Assembly: GCF_900221005.1 (NCBI RefSeq)
Contig: NZ_OBQI01000002.1
Coordinates: 124,001-188,000 of the forward strand
From: Blastococcus aggregatus
Lineage (GTDB): Bacteria > Actinomycetota > Actinomycetes > Mycobacteriales > Geodermatophilaceae
Direction: 5' to 3'
DNA length: 64,000 nucleotides
Position 1 is the stretch's first letter, and the number at the start of each line of letters is the position of its first letter. The notes under the pieces are model-generated. The model saw only the letters and a program-made list of their open reading frames with translations, did not search any database and had not been told where the DNA came from. Positions 54,495 through 64,000 of the stretch are shown piece by piece. The position numbers and the translations under genes were made by a program.

Positions 54495-55160
54495 TCACCC
54501 GGGCGGCAGCCGGTCCAGCTGGTCGGTGACCACCGCGCCGACCTCCTCGGTGGCGGCGTCCACCGACTCCGCGACGGCGCTCACCGAGACGCTGAACGGG
54601 CCCTGCGTGCACCAGGCGAAGGCTGCCGGGCCGGCCAGCCCCTGGTCGGGGCGCGGCTCGTCGACGACCAGCCGCCAGCAGTCGGACGGCAGGTCGGGTG
54701 AGCCCTCGCTGAGCAGCCCGCCGTAGTGGTCGGCGTCGTTCCGCGCGAGGTCCTCGGCGTAGGCGAGTGCCCCTCCGGGCTGCTCGAACTGGTCGACGAA
54801 GATCCCGGTCTGCGGTCCCGTCCCCGTGCCGGACCCCCAGAACCGCTCCCAGCCGTGCCGGTAGCCGTAGTCCTCGAGGACCGCGCGCTCGCGCGCCGGG
54901 TCGTCGGAGTACGCGGCCACGTCCTCCACCCGCTTGGCGCCCGCCGGCGGGCTGATCGCGTCGTCGGGCAGCCGCGGCAGCCCCGAGGCGACCTCGTCGG
55001 AGACCAGGCGCTCGAGCTCGCCGGGTGTGCTCGTCTCCGCCGGAGCGGCGTCGACCGCGCCCTCGCTCTCCTGTGCGCAGCCGGGAACGGCGATCAGGAC
55101 GGGGACCAGCGCGAGCAGGACGGCGGCCCGGTGCGCGCCGGCCCCCCGCCCGGCGCTCAC
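54495..55160 (-). CDS. Putative lipoprotein (DUF3558-like)
   Basis: A 221-residue predicted lipoprotein. Signal sequence '[20 protein letters not shown]' with lipobox VPGC. The mature domain includes '[20 protein letters not shown]', '[20 protein letters not shown]' and '[11 protein letters not shown]', and two Cys likely bonded. It resembles actinobacterial DUF3558-type or sensor-like lipoproteins without known job. GTG 55160 overlaps the ddl stop by 4 nt, so it is co-expressed with ddl and may be cell-wall related (inference). Confidence 0.8.
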   Translation of the reverse strand: MSAGRGAGAHRAAVLLALVPVLIAVPGCAQESEGAVDAAPAETSTPGELERLVSDEVASGLPRLPDDAISPPAGAKRVEDVAAYSDDPARERAVLEDYGYRHGWERFWGSGTGTGPQTGIFVDQFEQPGGALAYAEDLARNDADHYGGLLSEGSPDLPSDCWRLVVDEPRPDQGLAGPAAFAWCTQGPFSVSVSAVAESVDAATEEVGAVVTDQLDRLPPG

Positions 55161-56278
55161 CGCCGGGCCAGGGCGCCGGAGACGAGCCGGTCGACGAGCT
55201 CGGCGAAGTCGACGCCCGTGGCCGCCCACATCCGGGCGAACATCGAGATGGGGGTGAACCCGGGCATGGTGTTGACCTCGTTGATGACCAGGAGGTCGTC
55301 GCCGTCGGGGCCGGTGCCCAGGAAGAAGTCCACCCGCGCCAGCCCCTGGCAGTCCAGGGCCAGGTAGGCGCGGCGGGCGGCCGCCTGGACCGCCTCGATC
55401 TGCTCCGGGGTGAGGTCGGCGGGGATGTCGAAGTCGGCGGCGTCGTCGAGGTACTTGGCGGCGAAGTCGTACCAGTCCACGCCCTCGCGCAGCCGGATCT
55501 CCGCCGGGAGACTCGCCTCCGGCAGGCCGGTGCCGCGCGCGGCGAGCACGCCGCACTCGATCTCCCGGCCCGGCACGGCGGCCTCCACGATCACCTTGGG
55601 ATCGTGGGCGGCGGCCTCGGCCACGGCGGCCGGGAACTGCGCCCAGTCGGTGACCCGGGTGATGCCGATGCTGGAGCCGGCGCGGGCGGGCTTCACGAAC
55701 ACCGGCAGCCCCAGCCGCTCCCGGGCGGCGTCGTCCAGGACGGAGGGGTCGGCGCAGATGGCGCCGTGCGCATCGCGCAGGACGACGTGCTCGCCCTGCG
55801 GCAGACCAGCGGCGGCCAGCAGCTTCTTGGTGAACTCCTTGTCCATGGAGGCGGCGCTGGCGAAGACCCCGGAGCCCACGTAGGGCAGGCCGGTCATCTC
55901 CAGCAGCCCCTGGATCGTCCCGTCCTCGCCGTAGGCGCCGTGCAGCACCGGGAAGACGACGTCGACCTCCGTCAGCGCCTGCCCGACCGCCGAGCCGGGC
56001 TCCAGCACCGCCAGGCCGCGGCCCTCGGGGTCGCCGACCAGGGAGACCGCCGTCCCGCCGGACACCTCGGGCAGCACGCCGTCGGCGATCGCCAGCCGCT
56101 GGTCGGGGTCGGCCAGCACCCACCGGCCGTCGCGGGCGATGCCCACCGGCACGACCTCGTAGCGCTCGGGATCCAGCGCCGCCATCACGCTCCCGGCCGA
56201 GACGCAGGAGATGGCGTGCTCGGCGCTGCGGCCCCCGAACACGACCGCGACGCGCACCTTGCCTGCCTGCCCGTTCAT
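55157..56278 (-). CDS. ddl: D-alanine-D-alanine ligase
   Basis: Ddl, 373 residues; makes D-Ala-D-Ala for peptidoglycan. ATP-grasp fold. '[20 protein letters not shown]' is the start signature; '[20 protein letters not shown]', '[17 protein letters not shown]' and '[20 protein letters not shown]' are the other boxes. Catalytic residues are present. ATG 56278 or 56284 are both possible. A D-Ala-D-Lac type change is not indicated. Confidence 0.95.
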   Translation of the reverse strand: MNGQAGKVRVAVVFGGRSAEHAISCVSAGSVMAALDPERYEVVPVGIARDGRWVLADPDQRLAIADGVLPEVSGGTAVSLVGDPEGRGLAVLEPGSAVGQALTEVDVVFPVLHGAYGEDGTIQGLLEMTGLPYVGSGVFASAASMDKEFTKKLLAAAGLPQGEHVVLRDAHGAICADPSVLDDAARERLGLPVFVKPARAGSSIGITRVTDWAQFPAAVAEAAAHDPKVIVEAAVPGREIECGVLAARGTGLPEASLPAEIRLREGVDWYDFAAKYLDDAADFDIPADLTPEQIEAVQAAARRAYLALDCQGLARVDFFLGTGPDGDDLLVINEVNTMPGFTPISMFARMWAATGVDFAELVDRLVSGALARR

Positions 56279-56354
56279 CGACACGACCCTAGCTGCCGGT
56301 CCTGGGCCCCCGCGCCGTCCCGCCGAGCTCCGGCGCGTGTGGCAGCCTCGTCGC

Positions 56355-57122
56355 GTGCAGGATCAGACAGCTCCCCCGGCGGAGACGTTCTCGCGGCGCC
56401 AGCGACTGGCCGGTGCCGCCGTCCACCTGTACACCGCCAGCGGTTCGGTGCTGGGCCTGCTCATCGTGCTGGCCGCCGTCGAGGGCGAGGTGGAGACGGC
56501 CCTGTGGCTGGTCCTGGCCACGCTGTTCGTCGACGGCACCGACGGCATGCTCGCCCGGCGGTTCCGGGTCAAGGAGACGATCCCGTGGTTCGACGGCGCC
56601 CGGATGGACGACATCGTCGACTACCTGACCTATGTCTTCGCGCCCATCGTGCTGCTCTGGACCACCGACCGGCTGCCCGGCGGCGCGCTCGGCTGGGTGC
56701 TGGCGGCCCTGCCGCTGCTGGCCTCCTGCTACCAGTTCTGCCGGACCGACGCGAAGACCGACGACCACTACTTCCTGGGCTTCCCGAGCTACTGGAACGT
56801 GGTCGCCTTCTACGCGATCGTCCTGGAGGTCGGGACGACGGGCGTCGGGGTCGCACTGGCCGTCCTGACCGTGCTGGTGTTCGTGCCGGTGAAGTACGTC
56901 TACCCCTCGCGCACCCGCCTGCTGCACGGCCTCAACCTGGCGCTGGCGACCATGTGGATGGTCAGCTACGCCGTGCTGCTGGTCCAGTACCCCGACCCGC
57001 ACCCGGTGGTCGTCGTGCTGAGCCTGGCCTACCTCGTCTACTACTTCGGCGTGAGCATCTGGCTCACCGTCGCCGGCAGCCGGAAGCGGTCGGCGTCAGA
57101 GCAGGGCGTCCAGGCCGGCTGA
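56355..57122 (+). CDS. Phosphatidylcholine synthase-like CDP-alcohol transferase
   Basis: A CDP-alcohol phosphatidyltransferase-family membrane protein, about 255 residues, eight predicted helices. The motif DG-x2-AR...G..D...D is '[11 protein letters not shown]' followed by '[16 protein letters not shown]'. '[17 protein letters not shown]' and '[11 protein letters not shown]' are lines of Pcs-type enzymes, which join CDP-diacylglycerol with choline. A Pss-like function cannot be excluded. GTG 56355 or 56337 are the possible starts. The 3' end overlaps the convergent PLP-enzyme gene by 27 bases. Confidence 0.85.
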   Translation: MQDQTAPPAETFSRRQRLAGAAVHLYTASGSVLGLLIVLAAVEGEVETALWLVLATLFVDGTDGMLARRFRVKETIPWFDGARMDDIVDYLTYVFAPIVLLWTTDRLPGGALGWVLAALPLLASCYQFCRTDAKTDDHYFLGFPSYWNVVAFYAIVLEVGTTGVGVALAVLTVLVFVPVKYVYPSRTRLLHGLNLALATMWMVSYAVLLVQYPDPHPVVVVLSLAYLVYYFGVSIWLTVAGSRKRSASEQGVQAG

Positions 57123-58250
57123 GAGGTCCGCGACCAGGTCGGCGGTGTCCTCGATGCCGCAGGACAGCCGCACGAAACCCGGCGGAACGGCGTCGCCGCC
57201 CCACTGCGCCCGACGGTCGATCGTGCTGTGCACCCCACCGAAGCTGGTGGCGGCCGCCCACAGCCGGGTGGCACCCAGCAGCCGGGCGACGGCGTCCTCG
57301 TCGGCCAGCTCGCACGAGAGCACCCCGTTCGGCCGCAGCATCTGCCGGGCGGCGAGCCCGGCTGAGGGATCGCCGGCCCGCCACGGCCAGCGCAGCCCGG
57401 TGACCGCCGGCGAGGACGCCAGCAGCTCGGCCACCGCGGCGGCGTTCGCGGCCTGGCGGGCCAGCCGCAGGTCCAGCGTGCTCATCGACCGGTGCCCGAG
57501 CCAGGCCTCGAACGGCCCCGGCGTGCTGCCGGTGCGGTCGCGGAAGCCCTTGAGCCGCGCGTGCAGCTCGTCGTCGGACGTGCTGACGTGCCCGAGCAGC
57601 AGGTCGCTGTGCCCGGTCAGCGCCTTGGTGTCGCTACCGACGGTGAGGTGCGCGCCGAGGGCCAGCGGCCGCTGGCCGAGCGGCGTCGCGGTGGTGTTGT
57701 CGACGGCGACCAAGGTGCCCGCCGCCCGCGCGGCCCGGGCCACCGCGGCGATGTCGCACACGTCGAGCTGGGGGTTGCTGGGCGTCTCCAGCAGCACCAT
57801 CCGGACGCCCTCGAGCCCGCCGTCGGCGGCGAACCGCTCGACGTCCGGGGTGGACACCTGCACCACCTGGATGCCGAACCGGGTGAGCTCCTCGGCGCCC
57901 AGCAGGCGGGTCGCGTAGTAGCCGTCCGACGGGAGCACCACCCGGTCGCCGCTGCCGGCGCAGGCCAGCACCGCCGCGGTCAGCGCCGCCATGCCGGTGG
58001 CGAAGGACAGGCAGCGGCCGCCGTCGAGCTCCCCGACGGCGGCCTCGAAGTCCCGCAGCGTGGGCTGCTCGGTCCGGGCGTAGGCGTCCACGCCGCCGGC
58101 CCGCGGTGGCTGGTCGCCGAGGTGGAAGGGGGCGGCGAACACCGGCGAGGGGCGCAGCGGGGCCCCCGGCACGGCCGGCTGCTCCCCCGCCCGCACCGAG
58201 CGCGTGCCGTCGCCCCAGCTGTCGTCGAGGCCCATGCCGGTTGCACTCAT
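57096..58250 (-). CDS. Cys/Met-metabolism PLP-dependent enzyme
   Basis: A 384-residue PLP enzyme of the Cys/Met (cystathionine gamma-lyase/synthase) family. '[20 protein letters not shown]', '[14 protein letters not shown]', '[20 protein letters not shown]', '[20 protein letters not shown]' and '[19 protein letters not shown]' with the PLP Lys (SDTKAL). The C-terminus has '[20 protein letters not shown]'. The exact reaction cannot be told. ATG 58250 overlaps the gpsA stop by 4 nt, so it is in the plsC-gpsA operon. Confidence 0.92.
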   Translation of the reverse strand: MSATGMGLDDSWGDGTRSVRAGEQPAVPGAPLRPSPVFAAPFHLGDQPPRAGGVDAYARTEQPTLRDFEAAVGELDGGRCLSFATGMAALTAAVLACAGSGDRVVLPSDGYYATRLLGAEELTRFGIQVVQVSTPDVERFAADGGLEGVRMVLLETPSNPQLDVCDIAAVARAARAAGTLVAVDNTTATPLGQRPLALGAHLTVGSDTKALTGHSDLLLGHVSTSDDELHARLKGFRDRTGSTPGPFEAWLGHRSMSTLDLRLARQAANAAAVAELLASSPAVTGLRWPWRAGDPSAGLAARQMLRPNGVLSCELADEDAVARLLGATRLWAAATSFGGVHSTIDRRAQWGGDAVPPGFVRLSCGIEDTADLVADLSAGLDALL

Positions 58251-59242
58251 TCCGGCTTCGCCTCGCGCGACATGATCTCCTTCACCATCTGCGCGGGCGA
58301 CTCCCCCTCGTGGCAGACGCGGACCACGGCCTCGGTGATCGGGACGTCGATGCCGTGTGCCCGGGCCAGGTCCAGCACGGACCGGCAGCTCTTCACGCCT
58401 TCGGCCGTCTGGCGGGTGCTCTCCTGGACCTGCTCCACGGTCATCCCGCGGCCGAGCTTCTCGCCGAAGGTGCGGTTCCGGGACAGCGGCGAGCTGCAGG
58501 TGGCGACCAGGTCGCCCAGGCCCGCCAGCCCGGCGAAGGTGGTGAGCTCGGCGCCCAGTGCGAGGCCCAGGCGGGCGGTCTCGGCCAGCCCGCGGGTGAT
58601 CAGCGAGGCGCGGGTGTTGTCGCCGAACCCGAGCCCCTCGGCGATGCCGCAGGCCAGCGCGATGACGTTCTTGACCGCCCCGCCCAGCTCGCAGCCCACC
58701 AGGTCCGCATTGGTGTAGGGCCGGAAGTACCGGGTGTGGCAGGCGACCTGCAACGCCGCGGCGCGGTCGGCGTCGGGGCAGGCGATGACGGTCGCGGCGG
58801 GCTGCTCCTCGGCGATCTCGCGGGCCAGGTTCGGGCCCGAGAGCGCCGCCACGCGGTCGGCGCCGGCGCCGGTCACCTCGCGGATGACCTCGCTCATCCG
58901 CTTCGTCGTCCCGAGCTCGATGCCCTTCATCAGGCTCAGCAGGGTGGCGTCCGGCGGCAGCAGGGGGCTCCACGCGGTGAGGTTGTCCCGCAGCGACTGC
59001 GAGGGCACCGCGAGGACGACGACGTCGGCGCCCGCGAGCGCCTCCGCGGCGTCGGCGGTGGCCCGCACCGTCGAGGGGAGGCGGATCCCCGGCAGGTAGT
59101 CGGGGTTCTCGCCGTCGTCGGTGATGGCCCGCACCAGCTCGGGACGGCGGGCGTGCAGCGTGACGTCGCAGCCGGCGTCGGCGAGGACCTTGGCGAACGT
59201 CGTCCCCCAGGAGCCGGCGCCCAGGACGGCGGCGCGCCTCAC
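58247..59242 (-). CDS. gpsA: Glycerol-3-phosphate dehydrogenase [NAD(P)+]
   Basis: GpsA, 331 residues; makes sn-glycerol-3-phosphate for phospholipids. The Rossmann loop is '[20 protein letters not shown]', with '[19 protein letters not shown]' and '[19 protein letters not shown]'. The catalytic Lys region is '[20 protein letters not shown]', then '[13 protein letters not shown]' and '[20 protein letters not shown]'. It is between the acyltransferase (4-nt overlap) and the PLP enzyme. Confidence 0.96.
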   Translation of the reverse strand: MRRAAVLGAGSWGTTFAKVLADAGCDVTLHARRPELVRAITDDGENPDYLPGIRLPSTVRATADAAEALAGADVVVLAVPSQSLRDNLTAWSPLLPPDATLLSLMKGIELGTTKRMSEVIREVTGAGADRVAALSGPNLAREIAEEQPAATVIACPDADRAAALQVACHTRYFRPYTNADLVGCELGGAVKNVIALACGIAEGLGFGDNTRASLITRGLAETARLGLALGAELTTFAGLAGLGDLVATCSSPLSRNRTFGEKLGRGMTVEQVQESTRQTAEGVKSCRSVLDLARAHGIDVPITEAVVRVCHEGESPAQMVKEIMSREAKPE

Positions 59243-60075
59243 GCGGCACCCCCGGGGAGGTCGCCGGGCAGCTCACGTCGAGGCCGCGGGTGGAACAGCA
59301 CGGGCGCCGGCTCCCCGCGGAGCTCGGCCAGCTGGTCGCGCACGCGGCCCATCATCAGATCGGTCGTCTCCTTCAGCAGTTCAGCGGTGAGCGGGCGCCC
59401 GGCGCGCAGCTGCGCCCGGATCTCGGACAGGTCGATCGGCTCGCCGACGAGGTACTCGGTCGGGGTGCGCAGCCGCAGGTGCAGCTTCCTGGCGTGGTAG
59501 TCGTGCAGCCGCTGCGGGCCCCACTGGGCGACCGGGAGCACCACGGCGTCGGTGGTCAGGGCCAGCCGGGCGGCACCGGTGCGCGACTGCATCGGCCACC
59601 AGTGCGGATCCCGGGTGACCGAGCCCTCGGGGTAGATGACGACGAGGTTGCCGGCGGCCAGGTCGTCCTGGGCCGCGGCCAGCGCCCCCTGCGCGTCGGT
59701 GGAGTACCGGGCGACGGGGATCTGCCCGGCCGAGCGCAGGATGGCCCCGGCCAGCCCCTTGAACACCGACTCCTTGGCCAGGAAGTGCGGCATCCGTCCG
59801 TGGTCGAACACCAGCCGGGCGCAGGCGAGGGGGTCGAGGATCGAGACGTGGTTGGCCACGAGCAGCACCGGCCCGCTGGTGGGCAGCCGCTCGCCGTGGC
59901 GGTAGCGGATGCGGAACATCAGCTTCGACGCCGGGAAGACCACGGCGATGCACAGCCAGAACGCCCAGCCGATGTGGCCCCGGGTGCGCCACTTCCCCGG
60001 CCGCCGGTTCGCTGCCTGCGGGGGCGCGAGGGCACCGGCCGTGCCCGGGTCCGCCCAGGACCTCTCCTCCGCCAC
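59239..60075 (-). CDS. plsC: 1-acyl-glycerol-3-phosphate acyltransferase
   Basis: A PlsC-type acyltransferase, 278 residues. '[20 protein letters not shown]' has the HX4D motif, '[20 protein letters not shown]' block II, '[14 protein letters not shown]' block III (EGS in place of EGT), '[13 protein letters not shown]' block IV. A membrane-facing helix is at residues ~35-55. It adds the second acyl chain in phosphatidate synthesis, in line with the adjoining gpsA. A divergent cofC follows. Confidence 0.9.
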   Translation of the reverse strand: MAEERSWADPGTAGALAPPQAANRRPGKWRTRGHIGWAFWLCIAVVFPASKLMFRIRYRHGERLPTSGPVLLVANHVSILDPLACARLVFDHGRMPHFLAKESVFKGLAGAILRSAGQIPVARYSTDAQGALAAAQDDLAAGNLVVIYPEGSVTRDPHWWPMQSRTGAARLALTTDAVVLPVAQWGPQRLHDYHARKLHLRLRTPTEYLVGEPIDLSEIRAQLRAGRPLTAELLKETTDLMMGRVRDQLAELRGEPAPVLFHPRPRRELPGDLPGGAA

Positions 60076-60187
60076 CGGATCGCCTCCCCGTCGCTGTGAT
60101 CTGTCCCATGATCGACCCTTCCCCGCACCGGGCGGGCCACCGGGTCCGGGACGGCGCGAACTCCCCTCCGGCGGAGGATGTGTTCAC

Positions 60188-60865
60188 ATGGTCGCCGTGC
60201 CTGCCTGGTCGGTCGTCGTCCCGGCGAAGCGGCTCGCCGTGGCCAAGACCCGGTTGCGGCCGCTCACCGACCAGGCCGCGCACCCCGCCGTCGCCCGCGA
60301 GGAACTCCACCAGGCCCTCGTGCTGGCGCTGCTGGCCGACACCGTCGCCGCCGCGCGGGAATGCTCGCTGGTCGCGGAGGTCGTCGTGGTCACCGACGAA
60401 CCGGCCGCCGCGGACCTGGTGCGGGGTCTGGGCGCCCGCACCGTGGCCGACGAGCCGGACGGCGGCCTGAACGCCGCACTCGAGCACGGCGCGGGGGCGG
60501 CCGCCGGCGACGCGGTGGCGGCCCTCTCCTCCGACCTGCCCGCGCTGCGCCCGGCGGAGCTGACCGCGGCGCTCGGGGCGGCGGCCGCGGTGCCGCGCAG
60601 CTTCGTGCCCGACGTCCACGGCACGGGCACCACGCTGCTCACCGCGATCGGGACACCGCTGCGGCCCCGCTTCGGCACCGGCTCGGCGGGGGCCCACCGC
60701 GAGGACGGCGCGCTCGCCCTGGCCGGCGACTGGCCCGGGCTGCTCCGCGACGTCGACGACCTGGACGACCTGCGGGCCGCGGTGGGTCTGGGCGTGGGCC
60801 GGCACACGGCGCGCCTGCTGGCCGGCTCGCCGACTCTCGCCGTTCAGCTGGGTGCGGCACGATGA
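60188..60865 (+). CDS. cofC: 2-phospho-L-lactate guanylyltransferase
   Basis: CofC (FbiD), 225 residues. It makes the nucleotide-activated phospholactate (or PEP) used for coenzyme F420. '[20 protein letters not shown]' is the GT-A/NTP start, '[20 protein letters not shown]', '[20 protein letters not shown]' and '[18 protein letters not shown]' the other signatures. The other F420 genes are not in view. ATG 60188. Its stop overlaps the ppk start region. Confidence 0.93.
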   Translation: MVAVPAWSVVVPAKRLAVAKTRLRPLTDQAAHPAVAREELHQALVLALLADTVAAARECSLVAEVVVVTDEPAAADLVRGLGARTVADEPDGGLNAALEHGAGAAAGDAVAALSSDLPALRPAELTAALGAAAAVPRSFVPDVHGTGTTLLTAIGTPLRPRFGTGSAGAHREDGALALAGDWPGLLRDVDDLDDLRAAVGLGVGRHTARLLAGSPTLAVQLGAAR

Positions 60866-62939
60866 TCGCGTGCCCTCCCCCGACGACGCTCCCCTGCCGG
60901 CCGACCGGTTCCTGAACCGCGAGCTGTCCTGGCTGGACTTCAACGCCCGCGTCCTGGAACTGGCGGAGGACAGCACGCTGCCGCTGCTGGAGCGGGTGAA
61001 GTTCCTGGCCATCTTCGCGAGCAACCTCGACGAGTTCTTCATGGTCCGCATCGCCGGGCTCAAGCGCCGGCACAGCACCGGGCTGACCGTCCGCTCCCCC
61101 GACGGGCTCACCATCCGGGAGCAGCTGGAGCGGATCACCGCCCGCACCCAGGAGCTGGTGCAGCGGCACTCCGACGTCTTCGACGACGACGTGCTCCCGC
61201 GCCTCGAGGAGGCCGGCATCCGCATCGTGCGGTGGGACGAGCTGGAGGAGTCGGCCGCGCTGCGGCTGCGCGAGTACTTCCGCGACCAGGTCTTCCCCGT
61301 GCTGACCCCCCTCGCCGTCGACCCGGCGCACCCCTTCCCCTACATCAGCGGGCTCTCGCTGAACCTCGCGGTGTCGGTGCACGACCCGGACACGAACGCC
61401 CCGCGCTTCGCCCGGCTCAAGGTGCCCAACAACGTGCCCCGGTTCGTGCCGGTGTCCGGCGGCCGGACCGAGTCCACCGCGGTGTTCCTGCCGCTCGAGG
61501 ACCTCATCGCCGCGCACCTCAACCAGCTCTTCCCGGGGCTGGACGTGCTCGACCACCACTTCTTCCGCGTCACCCGCAACGCCGACGTCGAGGTGGAGGA
61601 GGACCGCGACGAGGACCTGCTGCAGGCCCTCGAGCGCGAGCTGGCGCGGCGCCGCTTCGGACCGGCGGTGCGGCTGGAGGTCGCCGAGCCGATGGACCCG
61701 CGGATCCTCGAGGTGCTCATCTCCGAGCTCGAGGTCTCGCCGGCCGACGTCGTCCACGTGCCCGGGCTGCTCGACCTCGCCTCGCTCATGGCCCTCTACG
61801 ACCTGGACCGGCCGGAGCTCAAGGACGAGCCGTTCGTGCCCACGACCCACCCGCGGCTCAGCGAGGGCGAGACGCCCAAGAGCGTGTTCGCCACCCTCCG
61901 CGAGGGCGACGTGCTGGTGCACCACCCGTACCACTCGTTCGCCACCAGCGTGCAGCGGTTCATCGAGCAGGCGGCCGCCGACCCGGACGTGCTGGCGATC
62001 AAGCAGACCCTGTACCGCACCTCCGGCGACTCCCCCATCGTCAACGCGCTGATCGAGGCGGCCGAGGCCGGCAAGCAGGTCGTCGTCCTGGTGGAGATCA
62101 AGGCCCGGTTCGACGAGGAGGCCAACATCAGCTGGGCCCGCTCGCTGGAGCGGGCCGGGTGCCACGTCGTCTACGGCCTCGTCGGGCTCAAGACCCACTG
62201 CAAGACGGCGCTGGTCGTGCGCCGCGAGCAGGGCGTGATCCGGCGCTACTGCCACATCGGCACGGGCAACTACAACCCGAAGACGGCGCGGCTCTACGAG
62301 GACCTGGGCATCCTCACCGCCGACCCGCGGGTGGGAGCCGACCTCACCGATCTGTTCAACGTGCTCACCGGCTACTCGCGGCAGACCAACTACCGCACGC
62401 TGATGGTGGCCCCGCACGGCATCCGCAACGGCCTGATCGAGAAGATCCGCCGCGAGGTGCGGCACGCCGCCGAGGGCAAGCCGGCCGGCATCCGGATCAA
62501 GGCCAACTCGATCGTCGACGAGAAGATCATCGACGCGCTGTACGCGGCCTCGCGGGCCGGCGTCCAGGTGGAGCTGTTCGTGCGCGGCATCTGCGCCCTG
62601 CGCCCCGGCGTGCCCGGGTTGTCCGAGACCATCCGCGTGCGCTCCATCGTCGGCCGCTTCCTCGAGCACTCCCGCGTCATGTCCTTCGTCAACGGTGGCG
62701 AGGACGAGTGGTGGCTCGGCAGCGCCGACCTGATGCACCGCAACCTGGACCGCCGCGTCGAGGTGCTGCTGCGGGTCTGCGACGACCGGCTGCGCACCCA
62801 GCTCGAGGAGACGCTCGCCCCGGCCATGGCGCCGGGCGTGCGCTGCTGGGAGCTGCGCAGCGACGGCAGCTGGGAGCACCTCGAGGGGCGGGACTACCAG
62901 GCCGAGCTGACGGAGCGCATGCATGAGCTCGCGGGCTGA
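60852..62939 (+). CDS. ppk: Polyphosphate kinase 1
   Basis: PPK1, 695 residues. Makes polyphosphate from ATP. '[20 protein letters not shown]' is the family start, '[18 protein letters not shown]' follows, and the phosphohistidine site lies near residue 449 in '[11 protein letters not shown]' with '[20 protein letters not shown]' just after. '[20 protein letters not shown]' and '[20 protein letters not shown]' complete it. GTG 60852 overlaps cofC by 14 bases; GTG 60870 is the alternative start. mutT1 overlaps the end by 17 bases. Confidence 0.96.
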   Translation: MRHDDRVPSPDDAPLPADRFLNRELSWLDFNARVLELAEDSTLPLLERVKFLAIFASNLDEFFMVRIAGLKRRHSTGLTVRSPDGLTIREQLERITARTQELVQRHSDVFDDDVLPRLEEAGIRIVRWDELEESAALRLREYFRDQVFPVLTPLAVDPAHPFPYISGLSLNLAVSVHDPDTNAPRFARLKVPNNVPRFVPVSGGRTESTAVFLPLEDLIAAHLNQLFPGLDVLDHHFFRVTRNADVEVEEDRDEDLLQALERELARRRFGPAVRLEVAEPMDPRILEVLISELEVSPADVVHVPGLLDLASLMALYDLDRPELKDEPFVPTTHPRLSEGETPKSVFATLREGDVLVHHPYHSFATSVQRFIEQAAADPDVLAIKQTLYRTSGDSPIVNALIEAAEAGKQVVVLVEIKARFDEEANISWARSLERAGCHVVYGLVGLKTHCKTALVVRREQGVIRRYCHIGTGNYNPKTARLYEDLGILTADPRVGADLTDLFNVLTGYSRQTNYRTLMVAPHGIRNGLIEKIRREVRHAAEGKPAGIRIKANSIVDEKIIDALYAASRAGVQVELFVRGICALRPGVPGLSETIRVRSIVGRFLEHSRVMSFVNGGEDEWWLGSADLMHRNLDRRVEVLLRVCDDRLRTQLEETLAPAMAPGVRCWELRSDGSWEHLEGRDYQAELTERMHELAG

Positions 62940-63843
62940 GGCTCCGGTGATCGCGGCCGCCGGCGGGGTCGTCTGGAGGGGAGCAGGCGACGACGTCGAG
63001 ATCGCCGTCGTCCGCCGCCCGCGGCACGACGACTGGTCGCTGCCCAAGGGCCACGTCGACGCCGGCGAGCACTCCCTGCAGGCCGCCTGCCGGGAGGTGG
63101 CCGAGGAGACGGGGCTGAGCGTGGTCGCCGGCCGCCGGAGCCTGACCACCCGGTACGAGGTCGACGGCGCCCCCAAGCGGGTCGACTACTGGGTCGTGCG
63201 CTGCGTCGGTGGGGAGTTCCTCGCCAACGACGAGTGCGACGAGCTGCGCTGGCTCCCCCCGGCGGCCGCCGCGGAGCTGTGCAGCTACGAGCAGGACCGC
63301 CGGGTGATCGCCGACGCCGCGCGGACCGACGTCCCGCGGGAGGTGTCGGTGCTGCTGGTGCGGCACGGCAAGGCCGGGAGCAGCGAGCAGTGGGAGGGGC
63401 CGGACGAGGAGCGCCCGCTCACCTCCGCCGGCGAGGAGCAGGCCCGCCGGCTCGCCGCGGTGCTGCCGCTGTTCGGCCCGACCTCGGTCGCCGCCGCGAC
63501 GCCGCTGCGCTGCCGGCAGACCGTCGCGCCGCTCGCCGACCGGCTGGGTCTCGCGGTGGACGAGCGCCCGGAGTTCGGGGAGCCCGAGTTCGGCGGCGAC
63601 CCGCAGCGCGCCCTGGACGCCGTGCTGCGCTCCCTGACCGTGCCGGGCGTCGCCGTCGTCTGCAGCCAGGGCGGGACGATCCCCGCCGTGCTGCAGGCGC
63701 TCGGCATCCACGGGCACGGCGTCCCCGGCCTCCTCCCGCCGGTCGCCAAGGGCAGCGTGTGGGCGCTCGGTGGCCGGCCGGGTGCGCTGGCCGCCGACTA
63801 CTACCGCGACGTCACCCCCGACCCCGACGCCCGCCCCGCCTAG
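62923..63843 (+). CDS. mutT1: MutT1-type NUDIX hydrolase-histidine phosphatase fusion
   Basis: A 306-residue two-domain protein. N-terminal NUDIX: '[20 protein letters not shown]' then EVAEETG (complete box). C-terminal histidine-phosphatase domain from ~140: '[20 protein letters not shown]' (RHG) and '[20 protein letters not shown]', with the second His in '[16 protein letters not shown]' replaced by Gln. The mycobacterial MutT1 has the same build, hydrolyses 8-oxo-dGTP and diadenosine polyphosphates, and also lies between ppk and leuD. The start overlaps ppk. Confidence 0.92.
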   Translation: MSSRAEAPVIAAAGGVVWRGAGDDVEIAVVRRPRHDDWSLPKGHVDAGEHSLQAACREVAEETGLSVVAGRRSLTTRYEVDGAPKRVDYWVVRCVGGEFLANDECDELRWLPPAAAAELCSYEQDRRVIADAARTDVPREVSVLLVRHGKAGSSEQWEGPDEERPLTSAGEEQARRLAAVLPLFGPTSVAAATPLRCRQTVAPLADRLGLAVDERPEFGEPEFGGDPQRALDAVLRSLTVPGVAVVCSQGGTIPAVLQALGIHGHGVPGLLPPVAKGSVWALGGRPGALAADYYRDVTPDPDARPA

Positions 63844-63844
63844 G

Positions 63845-64000
63845 TCACACCGCCGGGAGCGCCTTCGGCTTCCAGGCCGGGCGGGCGTCCTCGAAGGCCT
63901 GGATGTCGTCGAGGTGCCGCTCGGTCAGGCCGACGTCGTCGAGCCCCTCGAGCAGCCGCCAGCGGGTGTACGGGTCGATCTGGAACGGCACGGTGACGTC
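63845..64000 (-). CDS. leuD: 3-isopropylmalate dehydratase small subunit, 3' part
   Basis: Last 51 codons of LeuD, cut by the window end: '[20 protein letters not shown]' and '[20 protein letters not shown]' followed by KPKALPAV and TGA. These match the C-terminus of LeuD, which with LeuC isomerises isopropylmalate in leucine synthesis. It is convergent with mutT1, one base apart, with no visible terminator. Confidence 0.93.
   Translation of the reverse strand, partial: DVTVPFQIDPYTRWRLLEGLDDVGLTERHLDDIQAFEDARPAWKPKALPAV

Overview
The window is about 73% G+C. It holds a housekeeping block in the order yraN - DUF2469 - rnhB - lepB - rplS - trmD - rimM - khpA - rpsP - ffh - glnD - glnK - amt - ftsY - smc - mutM - rnc - rpmF - yceD - sepIVA - coaD - rsmD - recG - rpmB - thiL - ddl - gpsA - cofC - ppk - mutT1 - leuD. 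This order, the GTG starts and the many 4-nt stop/start overlaps are typical of Actinomycetota. Gene content and style suggest Geodermatophilaceae or a relative (Blastococcus, Geodermatophilus, Modestobacter). That assignment is inference, since there is no rRNA or other marker in view.

Region 1 (1-14,850) looks like the right-hand part of an integrated element. A large serine recombinase gene (13,407-14,810) abuts a truncated comM (yifB) gene (14,807-15,088). ComM is cut after its first ~85 residues, and its reading frame stops in a TGA that overlaps the GTG start of the recombinase. Behind the recombinase lies a debris zone: an IS3-like transposase scrap, a small element-type ORF, a frameshifted excisionase, a UvrA-like fragment missing its Walker B part, and two imperfect direct repeats. 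Then comes a double-XRE regulator and one long, tightly packed operon for a Tad/Flp-type pilus: lipoprotein, PKD-like secreted protein, CpaB, CpaE-like, TadA, TadB, TadC, Flp-like pilin, two TadE, TadG-like, and a 1,068-residue membrane protein that joins two LysM domains to a BTAD-type regulatory domain. The remainder of comM is not found down to position 1, so all of this is probably cargo and the other end lies outside the window.

Region 2 (15,085-31,960) is core genome: yraN, rnhB, an orphan LuxR regulator with a degenerate receiver, lepB, rplS-NUDIX-trmD-rimM-khpA-rpsP, proS, an amidohydrolase, ffh, and the nitrogen-control operon amt-glnK-glnD. Region 3 (32,171-34,776) is a cbiM-PDGLE-cbiQ-cbiO ECF-type metal uptake operon preceded by a good match to the actinobacterial nickel regulator (Nur) box, so nickel is the likely substrate. 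Region 4 (34,878-51,231) has ftsY, a PhoD-like phosphatase, an EEP-family hydrolase, smc, mutM, rnc, rpmF, yceD, sepIVA, coaD, rsmD, recG, a FakA-like kinase and rpmB. Region 5 (51,308-64,000) has thiL, a Lrp-type RAM-domain protein, a DUF3515 protein without a canonical start, ddl, a phosphatidylcholine-synthase-like enzyme, a Cys/Met-metabolism PLP enzyme, gpsA, an acyltransferase, cofC (F420), ppk, a MutT1-type NUDIX-phosphatase fusion and the 3' end of leuD.

No rRNA, tRNA or CRISPR was recognised. Intergenic spaces are short. The only gene-free stretches near or above 300 bases are 13,073-13,406 (transposase scrap) and the debris around 11,792-12,557. Several strong hairpins mark operon ends.
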